DNA from: Gemmatimonadota bacterium
Lineage (GTDB): Bacteria; Gemmatimonadota; Gemmatimonadetes; Gemmatimonadales; GWC2-71-9
Direction: 5' to 3'
Assembly: GCA_029862935.1 (NCBI GenBank)
Contig: JAOTWK010000281.1
Span: 1-5,205 of the forward strand
DNA length: 5,205 nt
The position numbers and the translations under genes are program-made. Positions 1 to 5,205 of this stretch are shown one piece after another (the first letter of the stretch is position 1; each line of letters opens with the position of its first letter). The notes under the pieces are model-generated. The model was given only the letters and a program-made list of their open reading frames with translations. It was not told where the DNA came from and ran no database searches.

Positions 1-2
1 CC

Positions 3-2339
3 ACGACGCTGTACGGCACGGAGGCGTCGGCGGGGGTCATCCAGATCTTCACCAAGCGGGGCTCGCAGGGTGCGCCGCGATGGTCGGTGTCGATCGACCA
101 GGGCTGGAACTCCCTGGGGCATATCGGACCCGACAAATCGATCAACCCCACGGGGCTCGGGATGAACAACTGCAACTTCACGGGCATGTCCGGGGACGCC
201 ACGTTCGCGACGGGCGACCCCATGTTCCCGGCGGACACGCTGGGATGTCCGTCAAGCGGCAGCTGGCTCCGCCGCGGGCACCTGCAGCGGTACAACGCCT
301 CTGTACGGGGTGGCGGTGAGGCCATCAACTACTTCATCTCGGCGCGCTGGGGCAGCGAGGACGGGATCGTCGACCCCCAGAACAGCACCGACTGGAGCGT
401 CCGGGGCAACTTCGGGTTCGCGATCGGACCCACCCTGACCCTGCAGTTCAACAACGCCTACGCGCGTCGGGACATCGTGTGGATCCCGGACGGGGACAAC
501 GCCGAGGGGTTCCCCCTCAACATCTGGCGTGGCACCAACGACTATACCCCAGGCCACGACGACAGCCAGGTCCTGGAGATGTCGCTCAAGCAGTTGACCA
601 ACCACTACACCACGGGCCTGACGCTCAACTGGACGCCGCTGCCGGGCATGAGTCACCGGATGAACGCGGGGATCGACTTCGCCCAGTCCGACTACCGCGA
701 AGAGCGGCCGTGGGGCTTCTACTACCGGATCCTCGGCGACCGCGAGGACGACGAGTTCCAGCGGCGCACCCTAACCATGGACTACGCAGGGAGCTGGAGC
801 ACCAAGCTGGGGTCCAGCGTCGCGTCGTCGTTTTCGGCGGGCGCGCAGATCTATCAGGAGTTCACGTATCGCCTCAACGGCTTCGGCTATGACTTCGCGG
901 GTCCCGGCGACAAGGTGCTGGACAACGCCGCCAGGACCGAAGTGGGCGAGACGCGACGAACCGTCACGAACGGTGGCTTCTTCCTCCAGGAACAGGTCGG
1001 GTTCATGGACCGCATCTTCCTCACCGCCGGCATCCGGTTCGACGGCTTCAGCACGTTCGGCGAGGACTATGGGATGGCGGCGTACCCGAAGCTGTCGGCC
1101 GCGTACAACATTTCCGATGAGGGCTTCTGGCCCGATTGGTGGGACGGCATGAAGCTCCGCGCGGCCTGGGGTGAGTCGGGACGCGCTCCGGGCGCCTTCG
1201 ACGCGCTCCGCACATGGGACGCCATCTCAGCCGACGAAGGTCAACCAGCCGTGACGCCGCGGACGCTCGGGAACCCGAGCCTCGGACCCGAGCGGAGCCG
1301 GGAGTTCGAATTCGGTTTCGAGGCCGCCATGTTCAACGGGCGCGTGGGCGTCGACGTCACGCGGTACCAGCAGAAGACGTACGACGCACTCATCCCGGTG
1401 CAGCAGGTCCCGTCCAACGGGTTCATCGGCACGCAGCTCGAAAACGTCGGTGAGCTCAGGAACAGCGGATGGGAGCTCCAGCTGAACGCGGACGTCCTCC
1501 GCAGCGCGATGCTGACCTGGAACATGGGCGTCCGCTATTCCACATCCAAGAGCCAGGCATGGGACCTCGGCGGGATCGAGGACATCTACGTGAACTGGCG
1601 GCAGAACATTCGTCCCTGTACCTCCACGGACGCCGACGGAAACCGGATCCTGTCGGCGGAGTCCATCCGACAGCTCGAGCATCAGGGCATCACCAACGTC
1701 GATGTCAACAACTTGGGCTTGCTCGGCAAGGTCGAGTGCCCCGTCATGGGGTACTGGAACCCGGTGGTCGTGAACGACTCGGCGCCGGGCTTCACGGCTC
1801 CGGGAACATTGCCGGTCATGGAGGAGCGGTACCTGGGTCCCACGTATCCCACGCGGACCATCGGGATCAGTACCTCGTTCGAGATCGGCCGCTACATCAC
1901 CCTCGACGCGGTGGGTGAGGCGCAGCTCGGCCACTCGCTCTCGTCCGGGGTGGCGTACCAGAACGCTCGCCGGCGGGTGTGGCCGATGTGCCGCGAGGAG
2001 CTGCAGAGCCTGGCCGACTTCGGCCGCGACTCGCTCAACGCGTACCAGCTGGCCCGGTGCGACCGGAACCTCACGACCTATGGGATGTGGATTACTCCGG
2101 CGGACTTCTTCAAGCTCCGCTCCGTGTCCATCTCGTTCCGGCTGCCCAACAGGCTCATCCCGGGCACGCAGTCGGCTATCCTCCAGCTCCAGGGCCGCAA
2201 TCTGATCAAGATCACGGACTTCGTGGGTGTGGATCCGGAGGCGTCGGAAGAGGGCGGCGAGGAGGTGCTGTGGCGTCAGGAGTACTACAACCTGCCGCCG
2301 CAAAGGTCGTTCATCGCGAGCCTCAGGCTCGAGTTCTAA
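3..2339 (+). CDS. SusC/RagA-family TonB-dependent outer-membrane receptor, 5'-truncated by window edge
   Basis: This gene encodes the C-terminal 778 residues of an outer-membrane beta-barrel importer driven by TonB, which works with a SusD-type lipoprotein. The reading frame is open from base 3, so the true start lies upstream. The GTG at 87 falls after the plug signature and is not a start. Visible residues 1-20 contain LYGTEASAGVIQIFTKRG, the end of the SusC-type plug domain. The rest is barrel with family landmarks: FFLQEQVGFMDRIFLTAGIR (about 326-345), YPKLSAAYNIS, LENVGELRNSGWELQL (about 479-494), the late-barrel DFFKLRSVSISFRLP (about 701-715) and GRNLIKITDFVGVDPE. It ends in IASLRLEF, a terminal-Phe outer-membrane insertion signal. 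SusC proteins are usually around 1000 residues, so roughly 200-250 are missing here. Three pairs of cysteines are present (57/82, 539/579, 663/686). The SusD-like gene follows 19 nt downstream, implying one operon. The substrate cannot be read from the sequence; peptides are possible given the nearby S9-type hydrolase. Confidence 0.95.
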   Translation, partial: TTLYGTEASAGVIQIFTKRGSQGAPRWSVSIDQGWNSLGHIGPDKSINPTGLGMNNCNFTGMSGDATFATGDPMFPADTLGCPSSGSWLRRGHLQRYNASVRGGGEAINYFISARWGSEDGIVDPQNSTDWSVRGNFGFAIGPTLTLQFNNAYARRDIVWIPDGDNAEGFPLNIWRGTNDYTPGHDDSQVLEMSLKQLTNHYTTGLTLNWTPLPGMSHRMNAGIDFAQSDYREERPWGFYYRILGDREDDEFQRRTLTMDYAGSWSTKLGSSVASSFSAGAQIYQEFTYRLNGFGYDFAGPGDKVLDNAARTEVGETRRTVTNGGFFLQEQVGFMDRIFLTAGIRFDGFSTFGEDYGMAAYPKLSAAYNISDEGFWPDWWDGMKLRAAWGESGRAPGAFDALRTWDAISADEGQPAVTPRTLGNPSLGPERSREFEFGFEAAMFNGRVGVDVTRYQQKTYDALIPVQQVPSNGFIGTQLENVGELRNSGWELQLNADVLRSAMLTWNMGVRYSTSKSQAWDLGGIEDIYVNWRQNIRPCTSTDADGNRILSAESIRQLEHQGITNVDVNNLGLLGKVECPVMGYWNPVVVNDSAPGFTAPGTLPVMEERYLGPTYPTRTIGISTSFEIGRYITLDAVGEAQLGHSLSSGVAYQNARRRVWPMCREELQSLADFGRDSLNAYQLARCDRNLTTYGMWITPADFFKLRSVSISFRLPNRLIPGTQSAILQLQGRNLIKITDFVGVDPEASEEGGEEVLWRQEYYNLPPQRSFIASLRLEF

Positions 2340-2344
2340 CGGAC

Positions 2345-2356
2345 GAGGAGAGGAAG
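2345..2356 (+). promoter_or_regulatory. Ribosome-binding site that fixes the SusD-like start
   Basis: The purine run GAGGAGAGGAAG ends two bases before the ATG at 2359 and offers AGGAG about 8 nt upstream of it. It selects this ATG over the in-frame GTG at 2227, which lies inside the receptor gene and would place a very basic, non-signal peptide ahead of the lipoprotein signal. Confidence 0.8.
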
Positions 2357-2358
2357 CC

Positions 2359-3687
2359 ATGAATCGCACGAGACTCTTCAAGCGTATCGGCGTCCGGCTC
2401 CTTGTTCCGGTCGCCGCATGTAGCACCCTGCTCCTCATGGGGTGCGACGTGAAGAACCCCGGGGCCATCCTGGACGCGGACCTGAGCAACGAGCTCACGT
2501 TTCAGGCGCTGGTCGCGGGCATGTCGGGGGATCTCTCCTCCGCATTGGACGAGATGGACTTCGTCATGAGCCGCGCCAGCGATGAGCTCACGGGAAGCGG
2601 GAGCTATTTCCTCACGGGGCTCGTCCGCCGGGGAATCGTCAACCGCGAAGATATCAACTTCCACTGGGGCGCACCGCACCGCGCACGGTGGGTGGCCGAA
2701 AGCGGTATCGAGCGTATGCGGGAGATCATGGACGATGCGACGTTCAACGCGAGTCCCCTGGTCGCCCGCGCCTATCTCTACGCCGCGCTGGCACACCGCA
2801 TCTCGGGTGAGTGCCTGTGCTACGCGGTGATCGACGGCTCGGGTGTGATGGATCACAAGGTGCACTTCGACAGTGCGATCGTCCGGGCGAACGAGGCCAT
2901 TCGCATCGGCCAGGCGGCCGGACTCACCGACGTGGTCACCGCTGCCCACGGGGTCAAGGCTCAGGCGTACGTGGGCCTCGGCAACTGGGCGCAAGCCGTC
3001 ACCGAAGCCGGGATGCTCACGACTGGGTTCGAGTACGACGCCAAGTACTCGGACAACTCCGGTCGCGAAGAAAACGTCATGTACATCGAGACGCACAACC
3101 GAGCAGAGATGTCGGCGTACGGGACGTACGCCGCCACCTTCCCCGAGCCGGGGGACCCGCGGGCGCCGTGGATCGATTGCACCGTGACCCCACGACCCAT
3201 CGAGTGTACCGCAGCGCAGGGCGCGGACGGCATAACACCGCAATACCTGCAGCGGAAGTACAGCGAGTACGGCACGGAAATCCCCGTGGTCAAGGGAGTG
3301 GAAATGCGGCTGATTGAGGCGGAGGCCGAGCTCAATGGGGCCGCGAACCTCAGCACGTTCGTCGGGTTCGTAAACCAGGCCCGAGCCGAATACGGTCTGG
3401 CGCCCCTCGCGGCACCAACGACAGCGAACGATGCGTGGATCATGCTCGACGACGAGCGGCAGCTCACGCTGTGGATCGAGGCACGGCGCTGGCATGACGC
3501 GCATCGCTGGGACGCGGCGGGACTGTCGTTCATGCCCGCGGTGCAGTACATCCTCGGGCTCACGAGCACCCCGTACGCCCTCGACCCAAGCATCCAGAAG
3601 CGCGCAACCTGCTTCCCGATCTCGCTCGACGAGTGCCTGACGAATCCCAACGTCAAGGACGCGCCGGAGTGCCAGGGCAGCTTCTAA
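2359..3687 (+). CDS. SusD/RagB-family outer-membrane lipoprotein
   Basis: This 442-residue protein is the probable surface partner and substrate-capturing lid of the receptor encoded just upstream. The start at 2359 gives a basic n-region (MNRTRLFKRIGVR), a hydrophobic core and a lipobox LLMGC, so Cys29 is the likely lipidated first residue. Met at -2 is a slightly unusual lipobox residue. SusD-family landmarks follow: a helical N-terminal part, GECLCYAVIDG at 150-160 (matching the SusD segment before the TPR-like helices), DSAIVRANEAIRIGQAAG at 171-188, VKGVEMRLIEAEAELNG at 311-327, VNQARAEYGL at 338-347, LDDERQLTLWIEARRWHDAH at 363-382, and a C-terminal CFPISLDECLTNPNV at 418-432 resembling the usual FPIP..E...NPN ending. 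At 442 residues it is shorter than many SusD proteins (about 500-600). Seven cysteines occur after the lipobox (152, 154, 274, 283, 418, 426, 438). Family assignment is strong; substrate is unknown. Confidence 0.92.
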   Translation: MNRTRLFKRIGVRLLVPVAACSTLLLMGCDVKNPGAILDADLSNELTFQALVAGMSGDLSSALDEMDFVMSRASDELTGSGSYFLTGLVRRGIVNREDINFHWGAPHRARWVAESGIERMREIMDDATFNASPLVARAYLYAALAHRISGECLCYAVIDGSGVMDHKVHFDSAIVRANEAIRIGQAAGLTDVVTAAHGVKAQAYVGLGNWAQAVTEAGMLTTGFEYDAKYSDNSGREENVMYIETHNRAEMSAYGTYAATFPEPGDPRAPWIDCTVTPRPIECTAAQGADGITPQYLQRKYSEYGTEIPVVKGVEMRLIEAEAELNGAANLSTFVGFVNQARAEYGLAPLAAPTTANDAWIMLDDERQLTLWIEARRWHDAHRWDAAGLSFMPAVQYILGLTSTPYALDPSIQKRATCFPISLDECLTNPNVKDAPECQGSF

Positions 3688-3693
3688 TCCACC

Positions 3694-3709
3694 CTCCCCG
3701 ATAGGGGAG
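3694..3709 (+). other. Short perfect hairpin just after the SusD-like gene
   Basis: CTCCCC at 3694-3699 and GGGGAG at 3704-3709 form a perfect 6-bp stem around a GATA tetraloop, starting 7 nt after the stop codon. It may add to termination or protect the 3' end of the receptor-lipoprotein transcript. No T-run follows. Confidence 0.45.
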
Positions 3710-3711
3710 CA

Positions 3712-3744
3712 CCGTCCCACCAGGCCTCGCGCTCGGTGGGACGG
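3712..3744 (+). terminator. Candidate terminator hairpin after the SusC/SusD-like pair
   Basis: CCGTCCCACC at 3712-3721 pairs perfectly with GGTGGGACGG at 3735-3744, giving a 10-bp GC-rich stem with a 13-nt loop. It lies 24 nt past the stop codon of the lipoprotein gene, where an operon end is expected. No U-tract follows (the next bases are GTGGTATCTG), so it is not a canonical intrinsic terminator. It could be a U-less terminator, a pause site or a 3'-end stabiliser. Confidence 0.5.
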
Positions 3745-3895
3745 GTGGTATCTGTATGGGGCGCGCAAGCCGGGCAGCGACGTCCGGCCGCACCCGACGC
3801 CAAGACCGGCACATTCAGGAACAAGGGAGGCCATCAACGCGCTCATCGGCGGCGGTCATGCGCTGCCGACTCGGAGCGCGAGGAAGGGAGGAGGC
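3745..3895 (+). other. Leader region of the hydrolase gene; no gene recognised
   Basis: This stretch lies between the hairpin and the hydrolase ATG. I see no coding frame with a plausible start, no tRNA-like fold and no convincing -35/-10 pair. If the hairpin at 3712-3744 terminates transcription, a promoter for the hydrolase should lie here. The last bases, AGGAAGGGAGGAGG at 3881-3894, are the ribosome-binding region. Its AGGAAGG portion has the usual spacing of about 8 nt to the ATG, while the distal GGAGG lies too close (1 nt). Confidence 0.4.
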
Positions 3896-4948
3896 ATGAG
3901 AAACTGGCAACTCGGTCCGGCTCTCCTGGCGGCGGCGCTCGTGGCCGCGCCGGCAACCGCGCAACAAGAGGGGTCGGTGGAGCATGTGCAGCAGATGCTG
4001 GAGCGTCACATTGGGAGCCTCGACCACGAGATCGATGTGCTCAACCGACGCATCGACGACATCATGTTCTTCCAGCGGCTCGGGGACGTCGCGGAGATCG
4101 ACATCGTGCGGCTGACGGGACCGGCGCTCCGGCACCAGCCAAATCCGACAGCGCAGGGCGCGGGGAATCCGTTCCGGTTCTACGCGTACGTGTTCATACC
4201 CAAGAACCTGGACCGCACGAAGAAGCAACCGCTGATCGTGTTCCCTCACGGTGGCGTGCACGGCAACTTCACGAGCGGTGCGACCAACGTCCTGCGGGAA
4301 ATGCTGTCGCAGGGGTACACGGTCGTGGCGCCCGAATACCGGGGCAGCATCGGCTACGGTCGGGGGACGTACCAAGCGATCGATTATGGCGGGCTGGAGA
4401 TCGAGGATACGTACGCCGCGAGGACCTTGATGCTCGAGAACTATGATTTCCTCGACGCCGGGCGGGTCGGCATCGTGGGCTGGAGCCATGGGGGGCTCCA
4501 CGCCCTCATGAACATCTTCGAGCACCCCGATGACTACGCGGTGGCCTACGCCGGCGTGCCGGTGAGCGATTTGATCGCGCGGATGGGCTACAAGAGCCAG
4601 GGGTACCGCGACCTCTACTCCGCTGACTACCACATCGGCAAGACGGCCGACGACGATGTCGAGGAGTACCGGCGCCGCTCACCGTCATGGAACGCGCACA
4701 GGTACCAAGGCACCCCGCTCCTCATCCACACAAACACCAGTGACGAAGACGTGAACGTGCTCGAAGTGGAGCGGCTCATCCAGGCCCTCAAGGCCGAGGG
4801 GAAGACAGGGTTCGAGTACAAGATCTATCAGGACGCGCCCGGCGGACACAGTTTCAATCGGTTGGACACGAAGCTGGCCAAGGAATCTCGGCGCGAGATC
4901 TGGCGGTTCCTGGGCCCGCGGCTGAGGCCGGAACGGCCGGTTAGGTAG
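3896..4948 (+). CDS. Exported alpha/beta-hydrolase, prolyl-oligopeptidase (S9)-like catalytic domain
   Basis: This 350-residue secreted serine hydrolase is probably a peptidase or esterase acting outside the cytoplasm. Residues 1-22 form a signal peptide with an ATA|QQ signal-peptidase-I site. Residues about 27-65 look like a charged amphipathic helix (LDHEIDVLNRRIDD) running into FFQRLGDVAEIDIVRLTGP. The catalytic domain starts near 92 (FRFYAYVFIPKNL). Its oxyanion-region motif is FPHGG (116-120), PEYRGSIGYGRG (146-157) is the typical S9 strand-turn segment, and the nucleophile elbow is GWSHGG with Ser197. The acid is most likely Asp283 in TSDEDV, in the position of the S9 Asp before the conserved Val, and the base is His318 in GGHSF. 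The triad is therefore complete. S9 peptidases normally carry an N-terminal beta-propeller of several hundred residues that gates the active site; none is present here. There are no cysteines. The start at 3896 is supported by the signal peptide and the ribosome-binding region. It follows the SusC/SusD-like pair on the same strand, suggesting processing of imported material. Peptidase versus esterase cannot be decided from sequence alone. Confidence 0.9.
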   Translation: MRNWQLGPALLAAALVAAPATAQQEGSVEHVQQMLERHIGSLDHEIDVLNRRIDDIMFFQRLGDVAEIDIVRLTGPALRHQPNPTAQGAGNPFRFYAYVFIPKNLDRTKKQPLIVFPHGGVHGNFTSGATNVLREMLSQGYTVVAPEYRGSIGYGRGTYQAIDYGGLEIEDTYAARTLMLENYDFLDAGRVGIVGWSHGGLHALMNIFEHPDDYAVAYAGVPVSDLIARMGYKSQGYRDLYSADYHIGKTADDDVEEYRRRSPSWNAHRYQGTPLLIHTNTSDEDVNVLEVERLIQALKAEGKTGFEYKIYQDAPGGHSFNRLDTKLAKESRREIWRFLGPRLRPERPVR

Positions 4949-4989
4949 GCGGTTGGACGGTTAGGCGGTTAGGCGGTTAGGCGGTTTGA
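4938..4989 (+). repeat. 8-bp tandem repeat (CGGTTAGG units) overlapping the hydrolase stop
   Basis: Five contiguous 8-bp units occupy 4950-4989: CGGTTGGA, three exact CGGTTAGG copies and CGGTTTGA. One more CGGTTAGG at 4938-4945 lies in the last codons of the hydrolase and is followed by TAGG, so the stop codon TAG (4946-4948) sits inside the array. A degenerate copy, CGGGTTGTG, begins at 4991. The period of 8 is not a multiple of three and the array is mainly non-coding. It looks like replication-slippage microsatellite DNA. Confidence 0.85.
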
Positions 4990-5003
4990 ACGGGTTGTGT
5001 GGG

Positions 5004-5092
5004 GTGCGCGGGACGCGGGGCGCGGGACGGGGTGAGCGCAAGACGTGAACGTGAAGGGTGACTCGATGGTGCGCGCCCCGCGCCCCGCGCAC
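5004..5092. repeat. Long GC-rich inverted repeat upstream of the last gene
   Basis: The 21-nt arm 5004-5024 is complementary to 5072-5092 with one mismatch (A5013 opposite C5083), separated by a 47-nt loop. The arms begin GTGCGCGGG and end CCCGCGCAC. The left arm and its flank are themselves repetitive, with CGCGGGACG at 5007-5015 and again at 5021-5029, so other pairing registers are possible. The structure lies between the hydrolase and the next gene and ends 11 nt before that gene's likely ribosome-binding site. No T-run follows. It might act as a terminator or attenuator, as a translation-modulating leader structure, or be a dispersed palindromic repeat. Confidence 0.75.
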
Positions 5093-5103
5093 TGCGTATT
5101 CAC

Positions 5104-5109
5104 AGGGGG
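5104..5109 (+). promoter_or_regulatory. Likely ribosome-binding site of the last gene
   Basis: AGGGGG ends 4 nt before the ATG at 5114 and just after the inverted repeat. It supports this ATG as the start of the truncated exported protein. Confidence 0.5.
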
Positions 5110-5113
5110 CAGC

Positions 5114-5205
5114 ATGACACGAGGTATCCTGAGCCTATTCCTGATGCTGGCCGCGGCACCGTCGGCGAGCGCTCAGTCGATCGCCATCGTCGGTGGACGG
5201 GTGAT
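5114..5205 (+). CDS. Exported protein, possible amidohydrolase, truncated at right edge
   Basis: The first 30 codons of a gene run off the window. The product begins MTRGILSLFLMLAAAPSASA followed by QSIAIVGGRV. Residues 1-20 are a clear signal peptide with an ASA|QS cleavage site. The mature start, IAIVGGRV, resembles the opening beta strand of secreted amidohydrolases and imidazolonepropionase-like metal-dependent hydrolases, which commonly begin with a strand such as AI.GG.VIDG after the signal. The metal-binding HxH motif would lie beyond the edge, so the family call rests on very few residues. It is downstream of the hydrolase on the same strand, separated by the repeat-rich gap, and could be co-transcribed or independently expressed. 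Confidence 0.65.
   Translation, partial: MTRGILSLFLMLAAAPSASAQSIAIVGGRV

Noticed and set aside
87..2339. GTG at 87 as start of a complete 750-residue receptor
   Set aside because: The same frame is open back to base 3 and encodes the SusC plug signature LYGTEASAGVIQIFTKRG. A start at 87 would give no signal peptide and no plug, so the gene is truncated by the window edge.
2227..2358. N-terminal extension of the SusD-like protein from GTG 2227
   Set aside because: It overlaps the receptor gene and encodes an Arg-rich peptide ahead of a good lipoprotein signal; the ATG at 2359 has a ribosome-binding site at proper spacing.
1227..2498. 423-codon open frame on the - strand
   Set aside because: It is antisense to the receptor barrel, with biased low-information composition and no domain signature; a typical shadow of third-position GC bias.
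2323..3846. 507-codon open frame on the - strand
   Set aside because: It lies opposite the SusD-like gene in GC-rich DNA, its translation is Arg/Val/His-rich without recognisable motifs, and the + strand gene has clear family landmarks.
3736..4446. 236-codon + strand frame starting in the intergenic gap
   Set aside because: It runs through the hydrolase in another frame, is Arg/Ala/Gly-rich and has no motif or ribosome-binding site; the hydrolase frame carries the full catalytic triad.
4950..4989. CRISPR array
   Set aside because: Units are 8 bp and directly adjacent with no spacers, and no cas gene is present; this is a simple tandem repeat.
4938..4989. Telomere-like repeat because of the TTAGG core
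   Set aside because: Few copies, an 8-bp bacterial-type unit with flanking coding genes on both sides; nothing suggests a replicon end.
4746..5053. Identical 14-mer AAGACGTGAACGTG in the hydrolase (4746-4759) and in the inverted-repeat loop (5040-5053)
   Set aside because: Possible duplication debris, but a comparable 15-mer (CAGCGCAGGGCGCGG at 3212-3226 and 4149-4163) recurs between two unrelated coding regions, so exact matches of this size are weak evidence in such GC-rich DNA.

Overview
The window is GC-rich, densely coding DNA with all genes on the + strand. It carries the end of a SusC/RagA-type TonB-dependent outer-membrane receptor, a SusD/RagB-type lipoprotein, a secreted serine hydrolase of the prolyl-oligopeptidase (S9) type, and the first 30 codons of another exported protein whose N-terminus resembles amidohydrolases. 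A SusC/SusD pair in such GC-rich DNA, with plug-end wording LYGTEASAGVIQIFTKRG, fits Gemmatimonadota (Longimicrobia-like or uncultivated relatives) better than typical lower-GC Bacteroidota. This assignment is an inference from composition and family; no rRNA or marker gene is present.

Layout: 3-2339 is the receptor, open at the left edge, so its signal peptide, any carboxypeptidase-like N-terminal domain and most of the plug are outside. After 19 nt and a purine-rich ribosome-binding site, 2359-3687 encodes the SusD-like lipoprotein. The 208-bp gap 3688-3895 holds two successive hairpins and then no recognisable gene. At 3896-4948 lies the hydrolase, with a signal peptide, a short predicted helical segment and a complete Ser-Asp-His alpha/beta-hydrolase domain without beta-propeller. 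The 165-bp gap 4949-5113 contains an 8-bp tandem repeat that begins inside the last codons of the hydrolase, followed by a long GC-rich inverted repeat. At 5114 a new secreted protein begins and runs off the right edge.

Working model (inference): SusC and SusD form a lidded importer at the outer membrane for an oligomeric nutrient. The exported S9-type hydrolase, and probably the following amidohydrolase-like enzyme, process the substrate outside the cytoplasm. The combination suggests peptides or amide/ester compounds rather than glycans, since no glycoside hydrolase, sulfatase or polysaccharide lyase is visible. The genes are ordinary family members. The less ordinary points are the hydrolase architecture, paired cysteines in the two outer-membrane proteins, and the repeat-rich gap before the last gene. 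I found no convincing evidence of a wholly new system, CRISPR array, RNA gene or mobile element.
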